DNA from: DSOI01 sp041394885 | GTDB lineage: Bacteria > Acidobacteriota > Terriglobia > Bryobacterales > Bryobacteraceae | Reading direction: 5' to 3' | Length of the DNA stretch: 64,000 nucleotides | NCBI GenBank assembly: GCA_041394885.1 | Contig: JAWKHI010000008.1 | Coordinates: 130,410-194,409, forward strand | Part shown: one piece after another, positions 1 to 8,287 of the stretch | How positions within the stretch are numbered: the first letter of the stretch is position 1 | Layout of the letters: each line of letters begins with the position of its first letter | Notes under the pieces: model-generated | The model's database searches: none | The model's input: the letters and a program-made list of their open reading frames with translations, nothing else | Told to the model about the DNA's origin: nothing | Translations under genes and position numbers: made by a program

Positions 1-222
1 GTGGGTGGGCGGGAACTGACGCCGGCGGAGATCCGCGCCCGGTACCGCCGCCCGGCACGGGGCGTCGACAATCGGTCCGTCCAGCACGTGATCGACATTT
101 TCGAGCAAACCGAACAACGCTATCATCGCGACGATCCCGCTGCGATCGTCATCAAATACGTGGTGAACGGACATCGCAAGGGGGAATGGCGCCGGGGAGA
201 AAAGCAATGGCCGGAAAGGTAA
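1..222 (+). CDS. hypothetical protein, possibly 5'-truncated by window edge
   Basis: Open frame from the first base (GTG) to TAA at 220-222, 73 residues if it starts there. The frame may extend upstream of the window, so the true start is unknown. The product is charged and soluble, Arg-rich at the N-terminus, with no motif I recognise. Its last bases overlap the start of the downstream membrane gene at 207, which suggests translational coupling. Function not assigned. Confidence 0.4.
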   Translation: MGGRELTPAEIRARYRRPARGVDNRSVQHVIDIFEQTEQRYHRDDPAAIVIKYVVNGHRKGEWRRGEKQWPER

Positions 223-1403
223 CGGCCTGGTGGAATCCGCTGCGATGCGCGGGAACAGCGCTGCCGGTGCCCCTGCTGTTGATGGCCAAGATCATCGCGC
301 TGGCCCTGCTGGTCACCGGACATGTCCGCCTCATGCCGGATCCGTTCCTTCCCTTTCTCCCATTTCTCGATTCCGTACCCGGAGACATTTTCCGGATGGC
401 GCTCCAAGTGCTCCTGGTAGGCTCGGCGATCGCTCTGCTGTTCAACTATCATCCGCGGCTGAGGGCGCTGATGCTGGGTTTGACCATCCTGCTCGCGGTG
501 GTGTCCTCCAAAGCCTATTACGGTAACAACAAGACGATGTGCGCCGCCTTGCTGCTGCTGGCCGGGCTCTATCATCCGCGAACCGGCGCGTGGCTGCTCC
601 GCGCCCAGGTGGCCCTCGCCTATTTCGGCGCGGGCCTCAACAAGCTCATCGACGCGGATTGGCAAAGCGGCGTTTTCTTCCATCATTGGGCCGGGACGCG
701 CCTCGGGCAGCCGCTGTACCTGTGGGGAGCATCGCTGCTGCCGCCGCTCGTCGCGGCCAAGGCCATCTGCTGGGCGACCATCGTCACCGAACTCGGCTTG
801 GCCGCTGCGTTGTTGCTGCGCCGCGCATGGCCGTGGGCCATTTGGGTGAGCCTGCTGTTTCATGCGGCGCTGCTCGAATTCACCGGCACAACCTTCACCA
901 TGTTCTTCTACGCCATGGAGGCGGCTATGTTCGCCTTCGTGGAGTGGCCGCGGGAGATGGTGGTGATCTTCGATGGGGAATGCGGCATCTGCCGCAGGAT
1001 CCGGGGATGGATGGATCGCGTCGATTTCGACGGCGCCTTTAGGTGGCAGCCTCTGCAATCGGGCGTGGGTGACCGCTGGGCGTTGTCGCGGGAGACGCTC
1101 GAACAGCGCCTGCACCTGATCACCGACGGCCGCATCACGAGTGGATTCGAGGCCTGCAAACGGATCCCGCTCTACAATCCGGCGTTCTACCTGGCGGTGA
1201 CGCTCGCGATCGCGGCGGCGCCGGGTGGGCCGGTGGGGGTCTGGTGGCGCCGCGTGGTGGTGGCGGCTCTGCTCGGGTTCTTCTTCCCGCTGTTCAATCC
1301 GGTGGGCGAGGCGGTGTATGGCTGGGTGGCCAGGAACCGCCGGCGATTCTCGAATGAAGGTTCTTGCGCCGTGGAACCGGTGATTCAACGCGATCGCGCG
1401 TAA
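207..1403 (+). CDS. multi-pass membrane protein with C-terminal DCC-family (DUF393) thiol-disulfide oxidoreductase-like domain
   Basis: About 398 residues. I chose the ATG at 207 because a GGAGA element lies 8 bases upstream; an in-frame ATG at 186 is possible. The first ~240 residues are several hydrophobic segments resembling the HTTM/vitamin K-dependent carboxylase-like membrane domain. Next comes a soluble segment beginning VVIFDGECGICRR, which carries the DxxCxxC signature of the DCC family, followed by conserved WQPLQS. A last hydrophobic stretch ends the protein. Fusions of a membrane domain to a DCC domain are known. The CxxC suggests a redox role at the inner membrane, but no substrate is established and this function is inferred from the motif only. 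Confidence 0.75.
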   Translation: MAGKVTAWWNPLRCAGTALPVPLLLMAKIIALALLVTGHVRLMPDPFLPFLPFLDSVPGDIFRMALQVLLVGSAIALLFNYHPRLRALMLGLTILLAVVSSKAYYGNNKTMCAALLLLAGLYHPRTGAWLLRAQVALAYFGAGLNKLIDADWQSGVFFHHWAGTRLGQPLYLWGASLLPPLVAAKAICWATIVTELGLAAALLLRRAWPWAIWVSLLFHAALLEFTGTTFTMFFYAMEAAMFAFVEWPREMVVIFDGECGICRRIRGWMDRVDFDGAFRWQPLQSGVGDRWALSRETLEQRLHLITDGRITSGFEACKRIPLYNPAFYLAVTLAIAAAPGGPVGVWWRRVVVAALLGFFFPLFNPVGEAVYGWVARNRRRFSNEGSCAVEPVIQRDRA

Positions 1404-1492
1404 ATTCCGCCCCGCTTCTACGCAGGTAGAGATGTGGGGGGTTTGCTGCCCGGAACACGGCAGCCGGCCGCCCAGCACTGGAAAGGGGCTGA

Positions 1493-3430
1493 ATGTCGTT
1501 CACCCAGGCCAACAGACTACTCGCCATTGAGACGCCGCTCGGAGAAGATATCCTTCTGATTGAGAACTTTACGTGTTCCGAGCGGATCTCGGGTCTGTTC
1601 CAGATCCAGGCCAATTGCGCCGTGGAATTGGCCAACCTCGCCAAAATGAAGGCCGAACGGCTCATCGGTGCGCCGGTGAACATCCGCATCCGGGTGCGCG
1701 GAACCAAGGAACGCCTGTGGAATGGCATCGTGCGCCGCGTGGCGCACACGTCCAAGGACGCTACCTTCGGCTACTTTACGCTCGACATCGTACCCAAGAT
1801 CTGGCGGCTCGCTCATCAAACCGATTGCCGGATCTACCAGGGAAAGAAGGTTCCTGAAGTGGTAGAGGAGATCCTCGGGGAGTTCGGCATCACGCCGTTC
1901 CGCTTCGACCTTCAAAAATCGTACACTCCCTGGGACTACTGCGTGATGTACCGCGAGTCTTTCCTGCAGTTCATTTCGCGGCTCCTCGAGCAGGAAGGCC
2001 TTTTCTACTTCTTCGAACACGAACGCGGCTCGCACACCTTGAAGATCGCGGACCATCCCGGCGCGCACCCGAAATGTCCCATCGATTCCGAGATCCGCTA
2101 TCAGCCCGAGGCCGGTTCGGGAACCGAGGATGACGACGACATGGTGGCACGATGGGAAAGCGCCGAGGAACTACGCCCGGGCGTGTTCACCATGAGGGAC
2201 CATCACTTCCAACTGCCCGCGAAGAACCTGGAGGTGACCGAACGGACGCTCGTGTCACTCGGCGGCAACACCGCAATGGAGGTGTTCGACTATCCCGGCG
2301 AGTACGCCCAACTGTTCGTCGACCCCGACAAGAGACTCGATCAAGTGCAGAGCGAAGGGGAAAGGGTGGTCCGGTTGCGGATGGAGTCCGAAGAGGTCTC
2401 GATTCGCAGCTTCGCCGGAACCGGCTTCGCCGTCACGCTCGCCTCCGGATACCAGTTCGAGTTGAAGCAGCACTACTTCAAGCCGCTCAACACGAAATAC
2501 GTTCTCACGACCGTGCAGCATCAGGCTACCCAGACGCCCGCCTACCGCGGCAGCCAGGCAGCGCTCGGCGCCTATCGGAATTCGTTCAAGTGCATCCCGC
2601 TGGCGGTGCCGTTCCGCCCCGTGCGGCAAACTCCGAAACCGGTGGTGCAGGGTCTGCAAACCGCCATCGTGACAGGGCCTCCGGGCGAGGAGATCTATAC
2701 CGACAAGTATGGGCGGGTCAAAGTACGGTTCTTCTGGGACCGCAGAAGCCCGGGTGACGATAAAAGCTCCGGATGGCTCCGCGTGGCCACGCCCTGGGCG
2801 GGCAACCACTGGGGCATGATTCACATCCCGCGCGTCGGGCAGGAAGTCGTGGTCGAATTCCTCGAGGGCGACCCGGACCAGCCGATGGTCACCAACAGCG
2901 TTTACAACGCCGACCAGATGCCGCCCTACACCCTCCCCGATCACAAGACCCAAAGCGGCATCAAATCGCGTAGTTCGAAAAACGGCACTCCGAAACACTT
3001 CAACGAGATCCGGTTCGAAGATCTGAAAGGCAGGGAGCAGATCTACATCCACGCCGAGAATTCGCTTTCCACCGTCGTCGAAGGGTCCGAAAGCCGCGCT
3101 GTCGGCGGCAGCCGCAACACCACCATCCAGAAAGACGATACCTGCACGCTGAAGGAAGGCAGTTCCTCGCTCATCATCGAACAACGCTCCCGCCTGTTGT
3201 GGATTCAGGAAGGCAGCGATTCCACCGTCATCGATAAGGGCAACTCCGACATCGAAGTAACATTAGGGAAAATGACCACCTCCGTCCCGGCCGGAACTTA
3301 CAAAGTGACGGCGAAGGAAATCGAGCTCGAAGCTACCGACAAGATCACCATCAAATGCGGCGGCAGTTCCATCGAACTCACTTCCGCGAACATCAAAGCG
3401 GTCAGCGCGATGATCGACCTGAATCCATAG
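1493..3430 (+). CDS. vgrG: type VI secretion system tip protein VgrG
   Basis: 645 residues; ATG preceded by GAAAGGGG at 1481-1488. The N-terminal half has the gp27-like VgrG signature (FLQFISRLLEQEGLFYFFEH near residue 165). A gp5-like OB-fold follows around residues 390-480 (YTDKYGRVKVRFFWD, SGWLRVATPWAG, HIPRVGQEVVVEFLEGDPDQP). The C-terminus is a beta-helical needle with short repeats. There is no extra C-terminal effector domain, so cargo is probably carried by the PAAR protein encoded 14 bases downstream. No T6SS sheath, baseplate or membrane-complex genes are in the window, so this is an orphan vgrG island; the apparatus would be encoded elsewhere. An extracellular contractile system is an alternative, but the domain order fits classical VgrG. 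Confidence 0.93.
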   Translation: MSFTQANRLLAIETPLGEDILLIENFTCSERISGLFQIQANCAVELANLAKMKAERLIGAPVNIRIRVRGTKERLWNGIVRRVAHTSKDATFGYFTLDIVPKIWRLAHQTDCRIYQGKKVPEVVEEILGEFGITPFRFDLQKSYTPWDYCVMYRESFLQFISRLLEQEGLFYFFEHERGSHTLKIADHPGAHPKCPIDSEIRYQPEAGSGTEDDDDMVARWESAEELRPGVFTMRDHHFQLPAKNLEVTERTLVSLGGNTAMEVFDYPGEYAQLFVDPDKRLDQVQSEGERVVRLRMESEEVSIRSFAGTGFAVTLASGYQFELKQHYFKPLNTKYVLTTVQHQATQTPAYRGSQAALGAYRNSFKCIPLAVPFRPVRQTPKPVVQGLQTAIVTGPPGEEIYTDKYGRVKVRFFWDRRSPGDDKSSGWLRVATPWAGNHWGMIHIPRVGQEVVVEFLEGDPDQPMVTNSVYNADQMPPYTLPDHKTQSGIKSRSSKNGTPKHFNEIRFEDLKGREQIYIHAENSLSTVVEGSESRAVGGSRNTTIQKDDTCTLKEGSSSLIIEQRSRLLWIQEGSDSTVIDKGNSDIEVTLGKMTTSVPAGTYKVTAKEIELEATDKITIKCGGSSIELTSANIKAVSAMIDLNP

Positions 3431-3444
3431 CGAGGATAAGAACC

Positions 3445-4299
3445 ATGCCCGCCGCGGCCAGAATCACAGACAATCACGCATGTCCGGCAAGCACGGGCCC
3501 GGTGGCCCACGGAGGAGGTCCCATAATCCCCCCGTGCTCGGTCAACGTAAGGACCAACATGCTCAACCAGGCCCGCGCCACCGACAAAGCCATGTGCGTC
3601 GGCCCCCCGGACTTCATCGTCACCGGCTCCTCCACCGTGAAAGTGAACGGCATGATGGCCGCCCGGCAAACCGATAAATGCATGCACGGCGGTCAGATCG
3701 CCGCCGGCTCGCGCAACGTGAACATCGGCGGCCCGCGCGCGGGCGCCACCCTCGGCAACCCGATGGTGGCCGCGGTGGCCTGCGTCGCCCTCCGGAACGG
3801 ACGCACCTCCAACAGCGTGCAGCAGACCAACAACAATTGCGGAATCGAATCCTGCCGGTTGATCGTCAATCAGACCGGCCGCAACCGGTCCGAGGATGAC
3901 CTGATGGACGAGGCCCTGGCGGAAGACGACGCCACCGAGGAGCGCAGCCGGGTGGCGAGCGGTGGCACCTCGCCAGGTGACCGCCGCAGCATCCTCCGGC
4001 GCAATGGCGTCGCAAGCACCAACCGCTCCGCCACTATGACGAATATCACACAGGCCGTGGCTGAGCGCCGCGGCGTCATCACCTCGCACGAAGTGAAAAT
4101 CCTATGGGGAGGAAGGCAGAGTGGCGGCCACGCGATCAATGTGATCGGCCTCGAGTACGACAGCAACGGAAACTTACTCAACGTACTTACTTCCGACACC
4201 GGGCTTGGCAACTGCGGCCGCCGTGTTCCGGCAGGGCAATTCGAGCGCTCGCTGCGCTCCGGCCGTGACGCCAACATCACCGACAACCCGATCTGGTAG
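3445..4299 (+). CDS. PAAR-domain protein with C-terminal papain/C39-like cysteine protease-type domain (candidate T6SS effector)
   Basis: 284 residues from the ATG at 3445, with GAGGATAAG just upstream; the frame is open further 5' but that part overlaps vgrG. Residues 1-115 are PAAR-like: the Cys/His-containing DNHACPAS, HGGGPI, GPPDFIVTGSSTVKVNG and RQTDKCMHGG segments are typical of the cone that caps VgrG. Residues 128-284 look like a papain-fold hydrolase: Cys132 in NNNCGIESC (nucleophile candidate), His229 in GGHAINV and Asp251 in LTSDTG. The domain ends with a conserved-looking block, FERSLRSGRDANITDNPIW. Cys137 is an alternative nucleophile. The position after vgrG and before candidate immunity genes supports an effector role. 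Family fold and triad are my reading; activity (peptidase, deamidase or transferase) is unknown. Confidence 0.8.
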   Translation: MPAAARITDNHACPASTGPVAHGGGPIIPPCSVNVRTNMLNQARATDKAMCVGPPDFIVTGSSTVKVNGMMAARQTDKCMHGGQIAAGSRNVNIGGPRAGATLGNPMVAAVACVALRNGRTSNSVQQTNNNCGIESCRLIVNQTGRNRSEDDLMDEALAEDDATEERSRVASGGTSPGDRRSILRRNGVASTNRSATMTNITQAVAERRGVITSHEVKILWGGRQSGGHAINVIGLEYDSNGNLLNVLTSDTGLGNCGRRVPAGQFERSLRSGRDANITDNPIW

Positions 4300-4947
4300 A
4301 TGAAGCACCCGGCCACAGTTCGACGTGAGGTGGCCGCCGCGGTGCTGACACTACTGCTACTAGGAGGAGGAAGCGACTGCGGAGTCGCACAGAACGCCAT
4401 GAACCCAAACGATCCCATCCTGAGCGCCGAAAGCATCCGCGAAATCGCCGGACGCACCGCCGCCGCGAATCTCCCCGACGAGGTTGCCGAGACGCTGCCG
4501 GTGATCACCGCCGCCGGCGGCTCGCCGCGCGTGCGCATCGTGTTCTACAACGAGACCGGCCCCCCCAATGCGAGAAAGGTCCACCTGCCGCACCACCTGA
4601 TCGAGATCCATCCGGTTACCGGGAATGTGCTGCGATTCGCGAAGGTGCGTCCTCGGGAGGTGGGCGTGGCGGACCCGCCGGTACGCGTCCCTGGGGTCGA
4701 CTACGACGACAGCCTCACCGTGGATGAGTACATCCGGATTGAAGACCGGTTCCTCGCCATCTCGCCCGCCGTTTGGCGGCTGTTCCTCGATCATGCCAAC
4801 CAGCCTTCGGCCAACGAAGAATCCGTCAAGCTGGTGCGCGAGTATTGGGATCTCTTCGCCCGGTCCACGCCCTGGGAAGTGGCGCCGTTCTACATAGGCG
4901 CGGCGCCGGACTTCTTCTCCTGGGTGCGCGCGACGGCGGGAAAGTGA
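4300..4947 (+). CDS. exported protein, candidate immunity protein A
   Basis: 215 residues; the ATG directly follows the TAG of the PAAR gene with no gap, so translation is likely coupled. The N-terminus is a Sec-type signal peptide (hydrophobic AAAVLTLLLLGGG, probable cleavage after GVAQ), predicting a periplasmic protein. The rest is soluble and ends in EVAPFYIGAAPDFFSWVRA. The C-terminal ~110 residues align with those of the next gene: TGxV near the start, D-x-SL, a spaced PW/PLxPxY block and FFxWVxAxAG. Immediate downstream position of an effector plus periplasmic location fit an immunity protein, but I recognise no named Imm family; this role is inferred from context. Confidence 0.6.
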   Translation: MKHPATVRREVAAAVLTLLLLGGGSDCGVAQNAMNPNDPILSAESIREIAGRTAAANLPDEVAETLPVITAAGGSPRVRIVFYNETGPPNARKVHLPHHLIEIHPVTGNVLRFAKVRPREVGVADPPVRVPGVDYDDSLTVDEYIRIEDRFLAISPAVWRLFLDHANQPSANEESVKLVREYWDLFARSTPWEVAPFYIGAAPDFFSWVRATAGK

Positions 4948-4953
4948 GCCGTG

Positions 4954-5502
4954 ATGCCGAAGCAATTGCCACCACTGAAACCCATGGGCCGGATCGCGCG
5001 CGCCGCCGCCGCGCAGCAGGATGGTCCCCTGCGCGACTACGCCTGCCGCTCGTTCCCCATCCCGGCGCGAGGCTTTGACGGTCTGTGGGTGCAATTCCTT
5101 TTCTCGCGCGCCAGTGCCGACGGTGAGCAGTCGCCGGTTTGGATAGCCGCGCCGGAGTATCTCCTGACCGTAGACGCTGAAACCGGCAAGGTGACCGAAC
5201 TCCGCCCGTTCGACGCCCCGCGCGGCGAATGGCTGGGACAGGATCACTCCCTGGAGCGGCGCGCGCAGCTCGACTTCGTCGAACAGGAACAAGCTCTGTA
5301 CGGAGAGTTGGACATCCTGTTGCCGGCGCTCGCGTCGGGAGCGCGTCCTGTTCCCGATGAGACCGCGGCGGCGGCCCGCCGCTACACGGCACGATTCCGG
5401 TTTCTCGCCGAACAGCCGCTGCTGCCCTACTACCAGCACCTCGGCGGGTGGTTCTTCGCATGGGTCGGTGCAGTGGCGGGGCCGTCAGGAGGCCCGGCAT
5501 GA
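4954..5502 (+). CDS. cytoplasmic paralogue of the preceding protein, candidate immunity protein B
   Basis: 182 residues from ATG 4954 (GTG at 4951 is an alternative; GGGAAAG at 4938-4944 could serve either). No signal peptide or membrane segment. Its C-terminal two thirds resemble the preceding protein (DAETGKV, DHSLERR, LPYYQHLGGWFFAWVGAVAG), so the two genes look like a tandem duplication in which only the first copy is exported. The gene ends with TGA overlapping the ATG of the next gene (ATGA at 5499-5502). Role as immunity or effector-chaperone is inferred from position. Confidence 0.6.
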   Translation: MPKQLPPLKPMGRIARAAAAQQDGPLRDYACRSFPIPARGFDGLWVQFLFSRASADGEQSPVWIAAPEYLLTVDAETGKVTELRPFDAPRGEWLGQDHSLERRAQLDFVEQEQALYGELDILLPALASGARPVPDETAAAARRYTARFRFLAEQPLLPYYQHLGGWFFAWVGAVAGPSGGPA

Positions 5503-6125
5503 GCCCGGCGGCGGAAGTACCGGACTTCGTTTCCTGGCTCCAACGTATCCAGGCCTGCCCGCAGGGGGTGCGCTGGGCGCGGGATTGCCGGTCGATTCTC
5601 GATGCCGGCGAAGCCTGCCCCAATTCGGAGTGGCTGCTGTGGACGGTCCGCGAGGCCGGCTTCGCGGACCCGGCCGTGGGCCGCTCTTTCACCGCGGCCT
5701 GCCTGGCGCGCGTTCGCCGCCTGTTGCCCGATCCGCGGCAGCAACAAGCGCTGGCGCTGCTCGAATCCGTGGCCGCCGGCGCCGGATCCGAGCGAGACTG
5801 CGCCGAAGCTGCGCGCTTGGCCGCCGAGGCGCAAGCGGACTTGGCCATGTCGCCGGAATGGTCGGCGTCAGCGGCCGCAGCCGGTGCGGCGTTGTGGCAC
5901 GCCGCGGCGGAGGATCCCTGGGCGGCGTCGGCCGAGGTGCGCCGGCATTGCCTCCGCGCGATGGCTTGGGATCCGTGGGCCGTGGATCAGGACGTCGAGG
6001 ATCGAACTCTGGCTACCGCTCTCAAAGCTCTGCTCCGGCCCCACGGCTCGGCGATCGTAGCCGCCATCCGCGAACGGTTCGCTGCCAATCCCCCGAAACC
6101 GCCGAAACCTTGCGGAGGCTGCTAA
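5499..6125 (+). CDS. Imm5-like putative immunity protein
   Basis: 208 residues, start chosen at ATG 5499 because it overlaps the upstream stop as ATGA. The sequence has the layout of the putative immunity (Imm5-like) helical family: a short N-terminal segment with WLQRIQACPQGVRWA, then an EWLLWTVREAG motif, then an Ala-rich helical repeat with ARVRRLLPD and RLAAEAQADLA. These proteins are often found beside polymorphic toxin or T6SS effector genes. It belongs to the same tightly packed plus-strand run as vgrG and the PAAR gene. Family assignment is by resemblance and would need a profile search. Confidence 0.6.
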   Translation: MSPAAEVPDFVSWLQRIQACPQGVRWARDCRSILDAGEACPNSEWLLWTVREAGFADPAVGRSFTAACLARVRRLLPDPRQQQALALLESVAAGAGSERDCAEAARLAAEAQADLAMSPEWSASAAAAGAALWHAAAEDPWAASAEVRRHCLRAMAWDPWAVDQDVEDRTLATALKALLRPHGSAIVAAIRERFAANPPKPPKPCGGC

Positions 6126-6128
6126 GCG

Positions 6129-6902
6129 ATGGCGAACATCTGGGCCTATAACTCGCGCGATTTTGGCTCCGCCAGCGCGCCCTTCTGCGCCGATGGCACT
6201 TCCACTGTCGGCCTGCTGCCAGACCAGATCCCCTGGGACCGTACGCTCGGCTTCACCGATATCCGCAACCTCGTGGCCGAACTCGACCGCGCCCTGTCCG
6301 CGCCCGCCCGTGGCGAAACCGCCGTTGCCCCGCTCGACACCCTCGCCATCCTCGCCCATGGCCTGCCGGACGGAATCGCCGTGCTGCCCGATGGCCGCGT
6401 CCTCAACTCGGCTCACTACGGCGCCTATGGTAGCGCGCTCGCGGACCTCAACCGCGCGCTCCATGCCTGCTCCTCGGCCAATTGCGGCGCCCCCCGGCAG
6501 CCCACGTTGATCCTCTATGCCTGCGCTGCCGCCGCACGCCACCGCGATACACCCGCCGGCACGGACTCGCTCATCGAGTGGATGTCCGGATGGATGGAAA
6601 ATACCCGCGTCGTCGGCTTCACCCGCCTGCTCACACTCGACGGGCTGCGCACCGTGGACCTGGCCGAGCGCCGGTTCTGCCTCGCGCCCGACGTGTTCGA
6701 GACCACCGAAGAGTACGACTACGGACGCGACATCCGCGCCCAGGGAACCGCCGATGCCTCCGCCGGCCGCCTGCCCGTGGCCAGCCCGGACTCGATTTCC
6801 GCGATCGTCTACCTCAACGGGCGTCGAGTGAATTCGCTCGGCGCCGCCGGCGCCAGCATGGCGGACCGGCCCAGGCGTCGCGGGCGCGCCCGCCGTGACT
6901 GA
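6129..6902 (+). CDS. hypothetical protein with possible caspase-like His/Cys dyad
   Basis: 257 residues, ATG 3 bases after the stop of the Imm5-like gene. A central segment reads DTLAILAHGLPDGI (His77) and, 55 residues later, TLILYACAAA (Cys132). A beta-strand ending in HG followed by a second strand ending in C is the layout of caspase/clostripain-type peptidases and of DUF4347-like proteins. The C-terminus is basic (RPRRRGRARRD). It is the last gene of the vgrG run and could be a second effector or an accessory protein. The peptidase assignment is inference from two short motifs only. Confidence 0.5.
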   Translation: MANIWAYNSRDFGSASAPFCADGTSTVGLLPDQIPWDRTLGFTDIRNLVAELDRALSAPARGETAVAPLDTLAILAHGLPDGIAVLPDGRVLNSAHYGAYGSALADLNRALHACSSANCGAPRQPTLILYACAAAARHRDTPAGTDSLIEWMSGWMENTRVVGFTRLLTLDGLRTVDLAERRFCLAPDVFETTEEYDYGRDIRAQGTADASAGRLPVASPDSISAIVYLNGRRVNSLGAAGASMADRPRRRGRARRD

Positions 6903-6911
6903 AGTCCGCGC

Positions 6912-8285
6912 TCAGGCCGGCGGCGCGAACAACGTGCCCCGGCCAAGCCGCCAGTCCGGGTCCAGCCGTTGTTTGACGGCGCGCATCGCTTCCACATGCT
7001 GCGGCGCGTATTGGATTTCGAGCAGCGCGCGTTTCCGCTTCCCCAACCCGTGCTCGGCGCTGACGGTGCCGCCGAGCGCCACCGCGGTCCGCGCCAGGTC
7101 CACCATGGCCAGCTTGCCCCGCTCGAATTCCTCGGTTGAGCCGGGCAGGATGTTCACATGCACATGCGCATCGCCGATATGCCCGAAAATGGCGTACCGC
7201 CCGCGGAACTCGCCGTCGAGCCGCGCGCGATAGGCCGCCAGCATCTCCCGGTTTCGCTCGATCGGGACCGCGTAGTCGGACCCTAGCTTCATGAATCCGT
7301 TGCGCCGCACCGTGTCGTTCACCGCCTCCGGCAGCGCATGGCGGAACCGGCGGAATCGCTCCCGGTCCCGCGCCGATGCGGCGAGCCACGCCACTTCCGG
7401 ATCGGCGCCAGTCTGCTCGATCCGTTCGATCCAACCGTCAATTTCCTCCGCGGCATCGGCGCCGGCGGTCTCCTGCTCGTAAAGGATCGCCGCACTCGCC
7501 GGCGGCGCCTCGCCAAACCGCGGGCGGATCAGATCGAGCGATGCCGCATCCATGAACTCGAGCATGCGCAAGTTCGAGATTCCCCTCCACTGGTCGACCG
7601 CGGCGGCAGCACCGTCTTCGTCCGGGAAGAAGACCACCCCGGTGATCAACTCGCCAGGAGCCGCCAGCAGCGCGAGTTCGGCTTCGGCCACAATCGCGAG
7701 CGTACCTTCGCTCCCGGCGATGAGGTCAATCCAATCCATGCCGGGCGCCAGCGCATAGCCCGCGGTGTTCTTCGTCGTGCGCGGCAGTGGGATCGCCGGG
7801 ACGTCGAAGTCGATCGCGTCCCCGCGCTGGAAACGGCGCACCTCGCCTGACGCCATCACCGCCGTCAGCGCCATCACATACCGCCGTGTGGACCCGTATC
7901 GAAAGCTCCGCGAACCGGAGGCATTCGTGGCGATCGACCCGCCCACGGATGCCAGCCATTCGGTGGGATCGGGCGCGTAGAATTGTCCGCTACGTGCGGC
8001 CGCTTCGTGCACCGCCTCGAGGCTCACTCCCGCGCCCGCCACGGCCCGCGCGCCTTGGATGCGAAGTGCTCGCAACCGCTCGGTGGAGATCAGCCAGTCC
8101 GGCGCGGAATCAGTAGCGGGAATCGCACCTCCGGTGACGCCGGTGAGCGCGCCCGCGATGGTGACCGGAGCGCCTTCATGGGCTGCATCCCGCACCAATG
8201 CCGCCAGTTCGTCTACGCTGGCTGGGGCGGCAAAGCGGCTGGCCGCGCCGCGAAATCCGGAGGCGTCCTCGATGGGCCGCCGCAT
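6912..8285 (-). CDS. FAD-linked oxidase (GlcD/D-lactate dehydrogenase type)
   Basis: 457 residues. The N-terminal PCMH-type FAD-binding region includes PVTIAGALTGVTGGAIP, AGAGVSLEAVHEAA, DPTEWLASVGGSIATNASGSRSFRYG and a second FAD segment GMDWIDLIAGSEGTLAIV. The C-terminal FAD-oxidase lobe carries FGHIGDAHVHVNILP and SAEHGLGKRKRALLEIQY, both typical of glycolate/2-hydroxyacid oxidases. These flavoproteins oxidise 2-hydroxyacids to 2-oxoacids with an electron acceptor; which acid cannot be told here. There are no glcE/glcF partners beside it. It starts 2 bases after the ribonuclease J stop, so the two are probably cotranscribed. Confidence 0.88.
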   Translation of the reverse strand: MRRPIEDASGFRGAASRFAAPASVDELAALVRDAAHEGAPVTIAGALTGVTGGAIPATDSAPDWLISTERLRALRIQGARAVAGAGVSLEAVHEAAARSGQFYAPDPTEWLASVGGSIATNASGSRSFRYGSTRRYVMALTAVMASGEVRRFQRGDAIDFDVPAIPLPRTTKNTAGYALAPGMDWIDLIAGSEGTLAIVAEAELALLAAPGELITGVVFFPDEDGAAAAVDQWRGISNLRMLEFMDAASLDLIRPRFGEAPPASAAILYEQETAGADAAEEIDGWIERIEQTGADPEVAWLAASARDRERFRRFRHALPEAVNDTVRRNGFMKLGSDYAVPIERNREMLAAYRARLDGEFRGRYAIFGHIGDAHVHVNILPGSTEEFERGKLAMVDLARTAVALGGTVSAEHGLGKRKRALLEIQYAPQHVEAMRAVKQRLDPDWRLGRGTLFAPPA

Positions 8286-8287
8286 CG

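Noticed and set aside
123..1478. Long minus-strand open frame antisense to the DCC-domain gene
   Set aside because: High-GC shadow frame: no ribosome-binding site, low-complexity Arg/Gln/His content and no family resemblance, while the plus-strand product has clear motifs.
1493..6902. Interpretation of the VgrG island as part of a phage tail
   Set aside because: No tail tube, sheath, baseplate or lysis genes are nearby, and PAAR plus immunity-like genes fit a T6SS effector cassette better.
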